DNA from: Desulfovibrio sp. JC010
GTDB taxonomy: Bacteria; Desulfobacterota; Desulfovibrionia; Desulfovibrionales; Desulfovibrionaceae
Direction: 5' to 3'
Length of the DNA stretch: 64,000 bases
NCBI RefSeq assembly: GCF_010470675.1
Contig: NZ_VOIQ01000001.1
Coordinates: forward strand, 124,001 to 188,000
Shown: positions 17,302 to 26,148 of the stretch, one piece after another
Layout: every line of letters starts with the position of its first letter
Numbering within the stretch: position 1 is the stretch's first letter
Translations under genes and position numbers: made by a program
Notes under the pieces: model-generated
The model's database searches: none
What the model saw: only the letters and a program-made list of their open reading frames with translations
Told to the model about the DNA's origin: nothing

Positions 17302-17547
17302 TTGTATTTGACCGGAAAGGACAGCACAGAAAAACATGTACCCACAAGGTCATGTGTCATTTGCAGGCAGCGTTTTGCCAAGGAAGAACTGTCCAGGTTC
17401 GTTGTGGGCAAGGGGGCTTCCGACAGCGGACTTATTCCGGATGAGAAAAAGGCAATGCAGGGTCGTGGATATTATGTCTGCGGCAACGAAAAGTGCCTTG
17501 AAAGATTTAAATTTTTTCGGCCACGGAAGAAGAACTTCAGGGGGTAG
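17302..17547 (+). CDS. ylxR: YlxR family RNA-binding protein (DUF448)
   Basis: Small RNA-binding protein found between nusA and infB in many bacteria. The 81-residue frame has the family motif P-T-R-S-C-V-I-C-R-Q-R-F (15-26) and the GRGYYVCGNEKCLERF stretch (about 54-69). The start is uncertain: TTG codons lie at 17302 and 17308, and the spacing from AAAGG at 17294 fits 17308 better. It ends 6 bp before infB. Confidence 0.88.
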   Translation: MYLTGKDSTEKHVPTRSCVICRQRFAKEELSRFVVGKGASDSGLIPDEKKAMQGRGYYVCGNEKCLERFKFFRPRKKNFRG

Positions 17548-17553
17548 TACCAT

Positions 17554-20457
17554 ATGGCTTCAAAAATCAAAGTAAAGGAATTGGCCGCCGAGCTCGGGGT
17601 CAATGCCAAAGACATCCTTCAAAAGCTCCGCGAACACGGCGTGCAGGCGAAAAGCACTGTAGCCGCCATTGAAGCGGAAGAGGCAGATGCCGTCCGCAAG
17701 GAACTTTCCGGCAAGTCCGGCAAAGTGGAACAGCGCGAGGTTCAGCCCGGCGTTATCGTTCGCCGTCGTAAAGGCGGACGCAAAAAAGCGAAAGAAGAAG
17801 CGGAAGCAAAAGAAGCTCCCGTAAAAGAAGAGAAGCAGGAAACCCCTGCTGAAGAAAAACAGGAAGCTCCTAAAGAAAAGGCTCCTGAAAAGAAAAAGCC
17901 CGCCAAGAAGGCTCCCGCCAAAAGCGAGAAGCCCAAGGTAAAAATTATCAAGCCTGAAGAACTGGAAAAGAAAGAAGAAGCCCCCGCAAGCGAAGAACCC
18001 GCAGCTCCCGAAGCGGAAACGCCCCCCGCCGCCAAGGTAGCTAAAGAGAAAGAAGCCGTGAAGGAAGCTCCTGCTGAAGAAAAACAGGACACTCCCAAGG
18101 AAGAGGCTCCTGAAGCACCCAAGGCCGAAGCCAAAGCAAAAGCTGAGAAAAAGCCTGCGGCAGAAGGCGAAAAAGCCAAAGAGGCTGAGCCCAAGAAGAA
18201 AAAGCGCAAGAAGAAAAAAGAAGTAGAAGCGCCCAAAGTAAAAATTATTTCCAGACCTGATCCCAACCTTCAGGCTGCACAGCGTGCTGCAGAAGGTCCG
18301 GGCGGAGCAAGACGTCGTCCCGGCGGCGACGGACCTTCCGATGACCGTCGCGGTGGAAGACCCGGCGGTGGTCGTCCCGGTGGAGGCCGTCCCGGCGGCG
18401 GTAGACCCGGTGGTGGTCGTCCCGGCGGTCCCGGTGGTGGTCGTCCCGGTGGTCCCGGCGGCGGAAGGCCCGGTGGCGGCGGTGGAAGACCAGTTCCCGG
18501 TGCACCGGCTCCCGGCAATGATCAGAGCAAGAAGAAGAAATTCAAGAAAGACAAGCGCGTTGTCGAATTCGGTAAGGATTACCGCAAAAACGACAGCGAA
18601 AGAGAACTTGAAAGCAAGTTTCGCGGCAAGAAAAAAGGCAAGAAAGGCAGGAACCGCGTTGAGCAGACTCCTGTTGTTCAGAAGCCCCTCAAGGCCGCCA
18701 AACGTAAAATCAAGTTCAACGAGGCCATCCGTCTTTCCGACATGGCCCACCAGATGGGACTCAAAGCTCAGGAACTCATCAAGACCCTTTTCGGTCTCGG
18801 TGTAATGGCAACTATCAACCAGTCTCTGGATCTTGATACAACCACCCTGCTTGCTGCAGAGTTCGAATACGAAGTAGAAAACGTATCCTACTCCGAAGAA
18901 GAGCTGCTTGTACCTACCAGCGAAGCGGATAAGGAAGAGCACCTGAAACCCCGTCCGCCCATCGTGACCATCATGGGTCACGTTGACCACGGTAAAACAT
19001 CCCTGCTGGATGCCATCCGCCACAGTGCGGTTACCGACGGCGAGGCAGGCGGCATCACCCAGCATATCGGTGCGTACCACGTTTCCACCGACCGCGGCGA
19101 AATCGTTTTCCTCGATACTCCCGGTCACGAAGCGTTTACCACCATGCGTATGCGCGGAGCACAGGTTACCGATATTGTTATCCTCGTAGTAGCTGCGGAT
19201 GACGGCGTCATGGATCAGACCCGTGAAGCTATCTCCCACTCCAAAGCTGCAGGCGTACCCATCGTTGTTGCTGTCAACAAGATGGATAAGGAAGGAGCCA
19301 ACCCCGAACGCGTACAGCGTGAACTGGCTGACTTCGACCTCGTTCCCGAAGACTGGGGCGGCGACACCATGTTCGTTCCCGTATCTGCTAAAATGGGTAC
19401 CGGTCTGGACAACCTGCTCGAGATGGTTCAGCTGCAGGCTGAAGTTCTCGAACTCAAGGCCAACCCGGACAAGGGCGCACGCGGTAACATCGTTGAAGCC
19501 AAGCTCGACAAGGGCCGTGGTCCCGTGGGTACTGTCCTCATTCAGGAAGGTACCATCAATCAGGGCGATCCCTTTGTCTGCGGTCTCTACCACGGTCGTG
19601 TACGTGCCATGTTCGATGACCGCGGTCGCAAGATCAAATCCGCAGGTCCGGCATTCCCGGTCGAGATTCAGGGTTTTGACGGCATCCCCGAAGCTGGTGA
19701 CGAGTTTATCTGCGTAGCTGACGACAAAGTGGCCCGCCGCATTGCTCAGGAACGTAAGCTCAAACACCGTGAACGCGAACTGGCAGGTAAATCCAAGGTT
19801 ACCCTTGAATCCTTCCTCGCTTCCAAGCCGAATCAGGAAGTGCAGACCCTCAACGTTGTGCTCAAGGCTGACGTACAGGGTTCACTTGAAGCGATCAACG
19901 AAGCCCTTGCCAAGCTGGCTACCGAAGAGATCAAGGTTGAAGTCATCCACGGCGGTGCCGGTGCGATCACTGAATCCGACATCCTGCTGGCTTCCGCTTC
20001 ACAGGCGATTATCATCGGCTTCAACGTAAGACCGACTGTGAAGATCAAGGAAATCGCAGAGCGCGAAGAAGTGGAAATCCGCTTCTACGACATCATCTAC
20101 AAGCTGGTCGGAGAAATCAAAGACGCCATGGGCGGCATGCTCTCCCCGGATATCAAGGAAGAGTACCTCGGTCAGGCAGAAGTCAAGCAGACCTTCTCCG
20201 TACCCAAAGTCGGTGTTATCGCCGGTTGTTACGTGGTCGATGGCAAGCTGACCAGACATGCTCAGGTTCGTCTGCTGCGTGACGGCGTAGTTATCTACAC
20301 CGGAACCCTGACTTCCCTGAAACGCTTCAAAGATGACGCCAAGGAAGTGGCCAAAGGCTACGAATGCGGTGTCGGTCTTGAGAAGTTCAACGACATCAAG
20401 GAAGGCGACTTCATCGAAGCCTTCGAGGTCGTGGAAGTAGCAAGAACACTCGAATAA
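17554..20457 (+). CDS. infB: translation initiation factor IF-2
   Basis: GTPase that brings initiator tRNA to the 30S subunit. The 967-residue protein starts with an IF2N domain (1-50), then a long Lys/Glu/Ala/Pro linker (about 70-235) and a Gly/Arg/Pro region (about 267-316) built of RPGGG repeats. A second IF2N domain lies near 385-435. The G domain has GHVDHGKT (475-482), DTPGHE and NKMDKE, followed by the C-terminal beta-barrel and fMet-tRNA-binding domains. The linker repeats are direct at DNA level (15-bp period, about 18355-18490) and may be length-variable. Confidence 0.97.
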   Translation: MASKIKVKELAAELGVNAKDILQKLREHGVQAKSTVAAIEAEEADAVRKELSGKSGKVEQREVQPGVIVRRRKGGRKKAKEEAEAKEAPVKEEKQETPAEEKQEAPKEKAPEKKKPAKKAPAKSEKPKVKIIKPEELEKKEEAPASEEPAAPEAETPPAAKVAKEKEAVKEAPAEEKQDTPKEEAPEAPKAEAKAKAEKKPAAEGEKAKEAEPKKKKRKKKKEVEAPKVKIISRPDPNLQAAQRAAEGPGGARRRPGGDGPSDDRRGGRPGGGRPGGGRPGGGRPGGGRPGGPGGGRPGGPGGGRPGGGGGRPVPGAPAPGNDQSKKKKFKKDKRVVEFGKDYRKNDSERELESKFRGKKKGKKGRNRVEQTPVVQKPLKAAKRKIKFNEAIRLSDMAHQMGLKAQELIKTLFGLGVMATINQSLDLDTTTLLAAEFEYEVENVSYSEEELLVPTSEADKEEHLKPRPPIVTIMGHVDHGKTSLLDAIRHSAVTDGEAGGITQHIGAYHVSTDRGEIVFLDTPGHEAFTTMRMRGAQVTDIVILVVAADDGVMDQTREAISHSKAAGVPIVVAVNKMDKEGANPERVQRELADFDLVPEDWGGDTMFVPVSAKMGTGLDNLLEMVQLQAEVLELKANPDKGARGNIVEAKLDKGRGPVGTVLIQEGTINQGDPFVCGLYHGRVRAMFDDRGRKIKSAGPAFPVEIQGFDGIPEAGDEFICVADDKVARRIAQERKLKHRERELAGKSKVTLESFLASKPNQEVQTLNVVLKADVQGSLEAINEALAKLATEEIKVEVIHGGAGAITESDILLASASQAIIIGFNVRPTVKIKEIAEREEVEIRFYDIIYKLVGEIKDAMGGMLSPDIKEEYLGQAEVKQTFSVPKVGVIAGCYVVDGKLTRHAQVRLLRDGVVIYTGTLTSLKRFKDDAKEVAKGYECGVGLEKFNDIKEGDFIEAFEVVEVARTLE

Positions 20458-20467
20458 GATAAAAAAC

Positions 20468-20503
20468 ATCAGAGACGGAAGCACTGCTTCCGTCTCTGAT
20501 TTA
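20468..20503 (+). terminator. hairpin after infB
   Basis: A perfect 15-bp stem (20468-20482 with 20486-20500) and a 3-base loop, followed by TTTAAAATT. The stem is strong but the U tract is poor, so it could be a partial terminator or an mRNA processing/stability structure before the DUF503 gene. Confidence 0.65.
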
Positions 20504-20512
20504 AAATTAGAT

Positions 20513-20800
20513 ATGATCATCGGCGTACTCTCACTGGAATTCAGACTGCACGGAAACAGATCACTCAAGGGGAAACGCAAAATATCCCTCAGCCTGAAGC
20601 AGAAGCTTCGAAACAAGTTCAACCTCTCTGTATCCGAAGTTGAAGCAATGGACTCTCACGAAAGGCTGGTACTCGCCGCAGTGACTGTCGCCAATGAAAC
20701 CCGCAAGGTGGAAAGCAGGCTATCCAAGGCTCTAGCCATGATTGAAGCCATGGCCCCGGCCGAGCTTATCCACTGCGAAACAGAAATTTTCAGTTCCTGA
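20513..20800 (+). CDS. DUF503 (YlxP-like) protein
   Basis: Protein of 95 residues with the family pattern MIIGVLSLEFRLHGNRSLKGKRK, then LKQKLRNKFNLSVSEVEAMDSHERLVLAAVTVAN. YlxP proteins are co-encoded with infB and rbfA and are thought to take part in ribosome biogenesis. The function is not settled. The stop codon lies inside a terminator-like hairpin. No Shine-Dalgarno sequence is visible before the ATG. Confidence 0.88.
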   Translation: MIIGVLSLEFRLHGNRSLKGKRKISLSLKQKLRNKFNLSVSEVEAMDSHERLVLAAVTVANETRKVESRLSKALAMIEAMAPAELIHCETEIFSS

Positions 20801-20826
20801 TCTTTATGATCAGGAATATTTTTTTA
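20794..20826 (+). terminator. intrinsic terminator between DUF503 gene and rbfA
   Basis: TTCCTGATC (20794-20802), loop TTTAT, GATCAGGAA (20808-20816), then TA and a T run. The stem covers the TGA stop of the DUF503 gene, so translation to the stop would oppose its folding and could modulate read-through into rbfA. Confidence 0.78.
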
Positions 20827-20839
20827 GAGGATATACAAA

Positions 20840-21193
20840 ATGAAAACTTCTACATCACGCCGCTCTGTAAAAATGGGCGACCAAATCATGCGCGAAATCG
20901 CCACCATGCTCATTGAAGAGATCGGTGACCCGCGTCTGGAGATGGTTTCCATCAGCGGAGTGCGTATGAATAAAGATAATAAAATCGCCGAGGTGATGTT
21001 CACCATGGCCGGGGACAAGGACAAGATTGCCGCTGCTGTAAAGGCACTGGACAAAGCCAAAGGCTTCATGCGTTCCAAGCTCAGCAAACGTATTCGCACC
21101 CGCCAGATTCCCGAACTCAGGTTCGTGCACGACAACTTCCTCGAGGAGATGGTTTATGGAAGCTCGACTGAAAGAGATATGTCGGATTCTTAA
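20840..21193 (+). CDS. rbfA: ribosome-binding factor A
   Basis: Cold-shock 30S maturation factor. The 117-residue protein has the usual RbfA pattern: R-R-S-V-K-M-G-D-Q-I near the start, then GDPRLEMVSISGVRM and a second half with KSKLSKRIRTRQIPELRFVHDNF (MRSKLSKRIR here). GAGGATATAC precedes its ATG. The last 38 bases overlap nrnA in another frame, so the two are coupled. Confidence 0.93.
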   Translation: MKTSTSRRSVKMGDQIMREIATMLIEEIGDPRLEMVSISGVRMNKDNKIAEVMFTMAGDKDKIAAAVKALDKAKGFMRSKLSKRIRTRQIPELRFVHDNFLEEMVYGSSTERDMSDS

Positions 21194-22121
21194 AGAAGAA
21201 GACGACTTTCTCGTAGCAGCGCACTTCAATCCGGACGGGGATGCCCTGGGTTCCACCGCTGCCATGGGATACATTCTTGAAAAGCTTGGAAAACGCTACA
21301 GGTTATACAACCAGAGCGGCATGCCCGAAGCCATGGAATGGTTCGAGACTCCCGCACCTATTCTGACCGAAATCCCTAAAGGGTTCGAGGGCTGGTACAT
21401 CATCCTTGATTGCGGTGATGCGCCGCGCATGGGCGAAACGCTCATGAACGCCATGGACCCGGAAAAATCCATCAATATCGACCACCACATGGGCAACTCC
21501 GGCTTTGCCGCCGTGAACTGGGTGGATACCAACCGCCCGGCAGTAGGTGAAATGGTCACCCTCATTGCCCGCGAACTGAAAATTTCCCTTTCCGGCAGGC
21601 TGGGCGAGTCCATTTACCTGTCCATTGCCACGGATACCGGTTTTTTCACCTACAACAACACCAAGCCCGAGACCCTTGAAATCATCGCGGACATCATCCG
21701 CTACGGTCTCGATCTCGGTGAGTTTGTACCCAAAATCCGCAACCAGTGGACCATGAAACGCATCAATCTCTGGGCCACCGCGCTGGGCAAGATTGAAATG
21801 CACCATGACGGACAGACCGCCATGCTCTTCATCCCGCAGGAAATGCTCGATGAAGCAGGTGCAGCAGGTTCGGACTGCGAAGGACTGGTCAGTTTTATCC
21901 TGCGCATCAAGGGCGTACGCGTGGCAGTGCTCATCCGCGAGGACAGCCCCATGCGCTACAAGTTCAGCCTGCGTTCCCAGTCCCGCGACAACGTACAGGT
22001 TGTAGCCTCCCTCTTCGGAGGCGGCGGTCACAAGAACGCTTCCGGCGGCTTGATTGAGAATGCACCGGAAACCGTCCGCGAAAGACTTATCACAGCAATT
22101 GGCGATAAGGTCATGAATTAA
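21156..22121 (+). CDS. nrnA: DHH/DHHA1 phosphoesterase, NrnA-type nanoRNase/pAp phosphatase
   Basis: Degrades short oligoribonucleotides and 3'-phosphoadenosine 5'-phosphate. The 321-residue protein has the metal motifs of the DHH family: NPDGDALGS (25-33), DCGD (about 84-87) and DHHMGNS (about 109-115), and the DHHA1 substrate motif GGGGHKNASGG near 288-298. It starts inside rbfA with GAGGAG upstream. In a sulfate reducer, where the main activation product is APS, the nanoRNase role is the more likely one. Confidence 0.9.
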   Translation: MEARLKEICRILKEEDDFLVAAHFNPDGDALGSTAAMGYILEKLGKRYRLYNQSGMPEAMEWFETPAPILTEIPKGFEGWYIILDCGDAPRMGETLMNAMDPEKSINIDHHMGNSGFAAVNWVDTNRPAVGEMVTLIARELKISLSGRLGESIYLSIATDTGFFTYNNTKPETLEIIADIIRYGLDLGEFVPKIRNQWTMKRINLWATALGKIEMHHDGQTAMLFIPQEMLDEAGAAGSDCEGLVSFILRIKGVRVAVLIREDSPMRYKFSLRSQSRDNVQVVASLFGGGGHKNASGGLIENAPETVRERLITAIGDKVMN

Positions 22122-22130
22122 ATTTCACTC

Positions 22131-22212
22131 AGGCGAAGCCTCGATAAAAGGTTTTGGGATTCTTAAACCCTTTTGCAAAAGGGTTTAAGCCCGCCGGGAG
22201 GCTCGCCGAAGG
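22131..22212. repeat. palindromic intergenic repeat, copy B
   Basis: Between nrnA and truB. Core palindrome: CTTAAACCCTTTTG (22162-22175) and its exact reverse complement (22176-22189). It is preceded by GGCGAAGCC and AAAAGGTTTTGGGATT and followed by CCGCCGGGAGGC. Subfamily 1, opposite orientation to copy A. Confidence 0.85.
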
Positions 22213-22223
22213 CATTAGTTAAT

Positions 22224-23156
22224 ATGGGAAGAAAACCAAAAAAAAGTCCATTCCAGAAGCACGGCGTTCTGGTTCTTAATAAGCCCAGCGGCCCCACTTC
22301 TGCTGATTGCCTCAATTCCATCAAGCGCGAATTGAAGCAGTACAAAATCGGCCATGCCGGGACCCTTGATCCTCTGGCGGAGGGCGTACTGCTGGTCATG
22401 CTCGGTCAGGCCACAAAGTTAGGGCCTTATTTACTCGGACATGATAAAGTATACACTGGCAGCTTAAGTATCGGTAGAACTACAGACACTTACGATATTC
22501 AGGGAACTGAAACATCCACCGGAGACATTTCCGAAATTACGGAAAAAATGGTGGAAAATGAAATTTTACACTGGAATGACTTGACTAGTCAGGAAGTTCC
22601 TGCCTATTCGGCTGCAAAGCATAAAGGCAAACCGCTCTATGAACTGGCCAGAAAAGGGGAAGAAACCCCGGTCAAGATCAAGAGCATTGAAATATTTGAC
22701 GCAGAACCGCTGGAAGTGACTCTGCCACTGGCCCGTTTCCGGGTTGGGTGCTCTGCCGGCACCTATATTCGCTCCCTGGTCCATAGCTTGGGGTCGCGGC
22801 TCGGATGCGGCGCGGTAATGGAATCACTTAGGCGTGAAGAAAGCCGACCTTATCGGCTCAGTGAAGCGCACAACCTCGACGAGGTTCTTGCCGATCCTGA
22901 AGGATTCGAGGCACGGATTATTCCCCTTGCGGATGCCCTGCCCCACTGGCACAGGTTTACCGTTTCGGAAGACATGTCAGGAGCCATCAAGAACGGAACA
23001 AGAATCCCTGTCGCGGATATTGCTGCTGATCAGGAAATTATCGAAGGAGAAAGGGCAATGTTCCTTGAACCTGACGGTACCGCTCTGGCTCTAATGGAGA
23101 CAAAGCAGATCGACGATAAGCTTCTCTGGGTAATTCTTCGCGGCCTGTGGGGCTGA
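22224..23156 (+). CDS. truB: tRNA pseudouridine-55 synthase TruB
   Basis: Makes pseudouridine 55 in the T-loop of tRNAs. From the ATG at 22224 the protein has 310 residues. The catalytic motif HAGTLDPLAEGVL (44-56, Asp 49) and GVLVLNKPSGPTS near the N-terminus are clear, and SCSAGTYIRSLVHSLG-like sequence (GCSAGTYIRSL) follows in the middle. An in-frame TTG in the upstream repeat would add 17 residues with no homology; the MGRKPKK start is preferred although its ribosome site is weak. Confidence 0.94.
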   Translation: MGRKPKKSPFQKHGVLVLNKPSGPTSADCLNSIKRELKQYKIGHAGTLDPLAEGVLLVMLGQATKLGPYLLGHDKVYTGSLSIGRTTDTYDIQGTETSTGDISEITEKMVENEILHWNDLTSQEVPAYSAAKHKGKPLYELARKGEETPVKIKSIEIFDAEPLEVTLPLARFRVGCSAGTYIRSLVHSLGSRLGCGAVMESLRREESRPYRLSEAHNLDEVLADPEGFEARIIPLADALPHWHRFTVSEDMSGAIKNGTRIPVADIAADQEIIEGERAMFLEPDGTALALMETKQIDDKLLWVILRGLWG

Positions 23157-23194
23157 TTCCCCCGCGGGATTATCAACTTCCGGCACAACTAAAC

Positions 23195-23214
23195 ATTCGC
23201 GTTTAAACGCGAAT
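23195..23214 (+). promoter_or_regulatory. inverted repeat in rpsO 5' leader
   Basis: ATTCGCGT and ACGCGAAT surround TTAA, forming an 8-bp hairpin that ends 1 base before the GGAGG of rpsO. S15 is known to control its own mRNA at the ribosome site, so this is a candidate regulatory hairpin. Confidence 0.5.
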
Positions 23215-23228
23215 TGGAGGATAACGCT

Positions 23229-23498
23229 ATGGTTATGACTGCTGAAGACAAGGCAAAAGTAATTGAAGAATACCAGACCAAAGAAGGTGACACCGGTTCC
23301 CCTGAAGTACAGGTTGCTCTTCTTACCGCAAGAATCAAGTACCTGACCGACCACTTCAAGAGCCACAAAAAGGATTTCCACTCCCGCACCGGCCTGCTCA
23401 AAATGGTCGGCCAGCGCAGAAACATCCTGAAGTACCTGAAGTCCAAAGACATTCAGCGTTACCGCGATCTTATTGCAAGACTTGGTCTGCGCAAATAA
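23229..23498 (+). CDS. rpsO: 30S ribosomal protein S15
   Basis: Primary 16S rRNA-binding protein of the platform, 89 residues. Typical segments are [15 protein letters not shown] (about 22-36), [18 protein letters not shown] (about 39-56) and the closing RRNILKYL...[17 protein letters not shown] sits 8 bases before the ATG. It lies upstream of pnp, the usual rpsO-pnp order, with a strong terminator between. Confidence 0.98.
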   Translation: MVMTAEDKAKVIEEYQTKEGDTGSPEVQVALLTARIKYLTDHFKSHKKDFHSRTGLLKMVGQRRNILKYLKSKDIQRYRDLIARLGLRK

Positions 23499-23507
23499 GC
23501 AGTTTCC

Positions 23508-23534
23508 GGGGAGGGTTTACCCTCCCCTTTTTTT
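23508..23534 (+). terminator. intrinsic terminator after rpsO
   Basis: GGGGAGGG, loop TTTA, CCCTCCCC and seven T (23528-23534). Confidence 0.92.
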
Positions 23535-23616
23535 ATAGATATTCACACATTTGTGTTTTCATCTGACTTTACATCATATAGATGGTAGTTAGATTGAATC
23601 GAACAGTGGAATCCGT

Positions 23617-23748
23617 GCTCTCCTGCAATGGATTTTTAGTTGGCTGAGGAAGGGGTTCATCCCCGTCTATGAAATCCTCCCTTAGCCGGCTGGAAAATTC
23701 GGACAGCACCGGGTTCCGACATTACAACTTATTTAATGAGGAATCTAA
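23617..23748 (+). promoter_or_regulatory. structured 5' leader of pnp
   Basis: GGCTGAGGA (about 23652) can pair with TCCTC and AGCC (about 23687-23700) around an inner GGGG/CCCC hairpin, and a second hairpin has TCGGA/TCCGA arms (about 23698-23720). pnp mRNAs in other bacteria are autoregulated through a leader stem cut by RNase III. A similar role here is inferred. No clear promoter was found. Confidence 0.4.
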
Positions 23749-25989
23749 ATGTTAGTACCTTTTGAACCCACTTCCGTATCCGGTCAGGTCGGTAATCTCG
23801 ACATCACACTGGAAACCGGACGTATGGCTAACCAGACCAACGGAACCGTACTTATCAAGTCCGGCGGCACCGTTGTTCTCGTTACTGCCGTAGGCATGGC
23901 CGCAGACGGCCCGCGCGACTTTTTTCCCCTGACCTGCAACTACCTCGAAAGAACCTACGCAGCAGGCCGCATCCCCGGCGGTTACTTCCGCCGTGAAGTT
24001 GGTCGTCCTTCCGACCGTGAAACCCTTGTTTCCCGTCTTATGGACCGCCCCATCCGCCCCATGTTCCCCAAAGGATACCGCGACGAAGTTCAGGTTATCG
24101 CAACTGTTCTTTCCGCTGATACCGACACCAACCCCGATGTCCTGGCCATGACCGGTGCATCCGCAGCCCTGCACATCTCCGACCTGCCTTTCAACGGTCC
24201 TGTTGCTGCAGCCCGCGTCGGCTACGTCAATAACGAATTCGTACTCTACCCCACCTACAAAGGTGTGGCTGAGCAGTCCGAACTCAACCTCGTCTTCGCC
24301 GCTACCCGCGACGCAGTCATCATGGTTGAAGGCAGTTCCCAGTTCCTGTCTGAAAACACCATTGCTGAAGCACTGGAGTGGGGACACGAGCAGATGGCTC
24401 CCATGTTCGACCTGCAGGACGCACTGCGCGAAAAAGTAGGCCGCCCCAAAATGGAAGTGGCTGAACCAGTTAAAGACGAAGAAGTTATCACCCTCGTTAC
24501 CGAGAACTTTTCTGATGACCTCGACAAGGCACTTTCCATTCCCGCAAAGATGGAACGCAGAGATGCCAAGTCTGAAGTTAAAGCCAAAGCCAAGGCACTG
24601 GTTGAGGAAAAATTCCCCGAAGAGCCTGCCAGAGTAAAAGCTGTCGGCGATGTCATGGGCGATCTTGAAAAGAAAATCGTTCGTAAACGCATTGTTGACA
24701 ACGGCGTTCGTATTGACGGTCGTGACCTGACCACCGTACGTAATCTTTCCATGGAAGTAGGCAGCCTGCCCATGACCCACGGTTCCGCCCTGTTCCGCCG
24801 CGGTGAGACTTCCGCTCTCGCTGTCTGCACACTGGGTTCCACCCGTGATGAGCAGCGTTTTGAAACCCTCATCGGTGAAGACACCAAACGTTTCATGCTG
24901 CACTACAACTTCCCTCCGTACTGCGTTGGTGAAGCAAGATTCCTGCGTGCACCTTCCCGCCGTGAAATCGGCCACGGAACTCTGGCTGAACGCGCTCTTA
25001 CTCCGGTACTGCCCGCAGCAGAAGCATTCCCCTTCACCATGCGTGTAGTTTCCGAGGTAATGGACTCCAACGGTTCTTCCTCCATGGCTTCCGTATGCGG
25101 CACCACCCTGTCCCTCATGGACGCAGGTGTACCCATCAGCGCGCCTGTAGCAGGTATCGCCATGGGGCTTTGCCAGGAAGGCGACGAGTACTACGTTCTC
25201 ACCGACATCCTCGGTGATGAAGATGCTCTCGGCGATATGGACTTCAAAGTTGCCGGTACTGAAGAAGGTATCACTGCAATTCAGATGGATATCAAAATCA
25301 GCGGTATCCCCGCAGAAGTCCTGCGCAACGCGCTCGGTCAGGCAAAAGAAGCCCGCCAGATCATCCTCGATGACATGAAGCAGGTTATTGCCGAACCCAG
25401 AGCTGAACTTTCCGTGAACGCTCCCCAGATGGAAGTACTGCAGATCAACCCCGAAAAGATCCGCGATCTCATCGGACCCGGCGGTAAAAACATCAAGGCG
25501 ATCACTGCTGAAACCGCTGCCGATATCGACATCGAAGATTCCGGTAAGGTTTCCATCTTCGCACCCACCCTTGAGTCCCTCAAGACAACTGTGGAAATGG
25601 TTCAGTACTACGACCAGACCGCAGAACTGGGTAAAAACTACGTGGGTACCGTTAAAAAGATCCTCGAAATCGGCGCGATTGTTGAAATCCTGCCCGGTCT
25701 TGAAGGTCTGCTGCACATCTCCCAGATCGACGTTGAGCGCATCGCTGAAGTTACCGATGTTGTACAGCTCGGTCAGGAAATCACCGTTAAAGTTGTTGAA
25801 GTACAGCCCAATGGCCGTATCCGTCTCTCCCGCAAGGCATGGCTCATGGAGCAGGCCGGACAGGAAGTAGATCTTGAGAAATTCAAGATGGGCGGCGGAC
25901 GCCCCGGTGGCGGTCGCGGCGGACGTGACGGCGGTCGCCGTGATGACAGACGCGGTGGCGGACGTCGTGACGACAGACGCCGCAGATAA
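23749..25989 (+). CDS. pnp: polynucleotide phosphorylase
   Basis: 3'-to-5' phosphorolytic exoribonuclease of the degradosome. The 746-residue protein has two RNase PH domains (about 1-215 and 310-540), a KH domain with IGPGGKNIKAIT (about 576-587) and an S1 domain (about 620-690, GLEGLLHISQID). The C-terminus adds about 36 residues rich in Arg, Gly and Asp with RGG-like motifs, longer than in E. coli and likely to bind RNA or partners. Ribosome site GAGGAATCTAA. Confidence 0.97.
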   Translation: MLVPFEPTSVSGQVGNLDITLETGRMANQTNGTVLIKSGGTVVLVTAVGMAADGPRDFFPLTCNYLERTYAAGRIPGGYFRREVGRPSDRETLVSRLMDRPIRPMFPKGYRDEVQVIATVLSADTDTNPDVLAMTGASAALHISDLPFNGPVAAARVGYVNNEFVLYPTYKGVAEQSELNLVFAATRDAVIMVEGSSQFLSENTIAEALEWGHEQMAPMFDLQDALREKVGRPKMEVAEPVKDEEVITLVTENFSDDLDKALSIPAKMERRDAKSEVKAKAKALVEEKFPEEPARVKAVGDVMGDLEKKIVRKRIVDNGVRIDGRDLTTVRNLSMEVGSLPMTHGSALFRRGETSALAVCTLGSTRDEQRFETLIGEDTKRFMLHYNFPPYCVGEARFLRAPSRREIGHGTLAERALTPVLPAAEAFPFTMRVVSEVMDSNGSSSMASVCGTTLSLMDAGVPISAPVAGIAMGLCQEGDEYYVLTDILGDEDALGDMDFKVAGTEEGITAIQMDIKISGIPAEVLRNALGQAKEARQIILDDMKQVIAEPRAELSVNAPQMEVLQINPEKIRDLIGPGGKNIKAITAETAADIDIEDSGKVSIFAPTLESLKTTVEMVQYYDQTAELGKNYVGTVKKILEIGAIVEILPGLEGLLHISQIDVERIAEVTDVVQLGQEITVKVVEVQPNGRIRLSRKAWLMEQAGQEVDLEKFKMGGGRPGGGRGGRDGGRRDDRRGGGRRDDRRRR

Positions 25990-26015
25990 TCTCTGCCACG
26001 CAAAGTATATTAAGA

Positions 26016-26046
26016 GCCGCCCGGTAATTCACCGGGCGGCTTTTTT
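26016..26046 (+). terminator. intrinsic terminator after pnp
   Basis: GCCGCCCGGT, loop AATTC, ACCGGGCGGC, then six T. A very strong stem that closes the translation/RNA block. Confidence 0.93.
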
Positions 26047-26105
26047 AATGCCAAACACTGCGCATATATAATTCCTTCACTTGCTTGACGTCGCCCTCTT
26101 CAAGC

Positions 26106-26124
26106 GATAATGATTTTCATCCCC
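26106..26124 (+). promoter_or_regulatory. Fur/Zur-like operator over the metal-uptake promoter
   Basis: GATAATGATTTTCATCCCC matches the first half and centre of the Fur box consensus (GATAATGAT...TCAT). It overlaps the -10 region of a promoter with TTGACG at 26085-26090 and TAATGA at 26108-26113 (17-bp spacer). Binding would block transcription of the metal-uptake operon. Confidence 0.55.
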
Positions 26125-26148
26125 GATATCACATCAACAGGAAACATT

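Noticed and set aside
18355-18490. Regular GC-rich 15-bp repeats that could be mistaken for a CRISPR or minisatellite.
   Set aside because: They are in frame and encode RPGGG repeats in the IF-2 linker; there are no spacers.
17560-19767. A 735-codon reverse open frame opposite infB.
   Set aside because: Its composition (runs of Phe, Leu, Gly, Ser) is the mirror of Lys/Glu/Ala-rich infB codons; infB has all IF-2 motifs.
23752-25716. A 654-codon reverse open frame opposite pnp.
   Set aside because: Shadow of the strong codon bias of pnp; no recognisable motif and no ribosome site.
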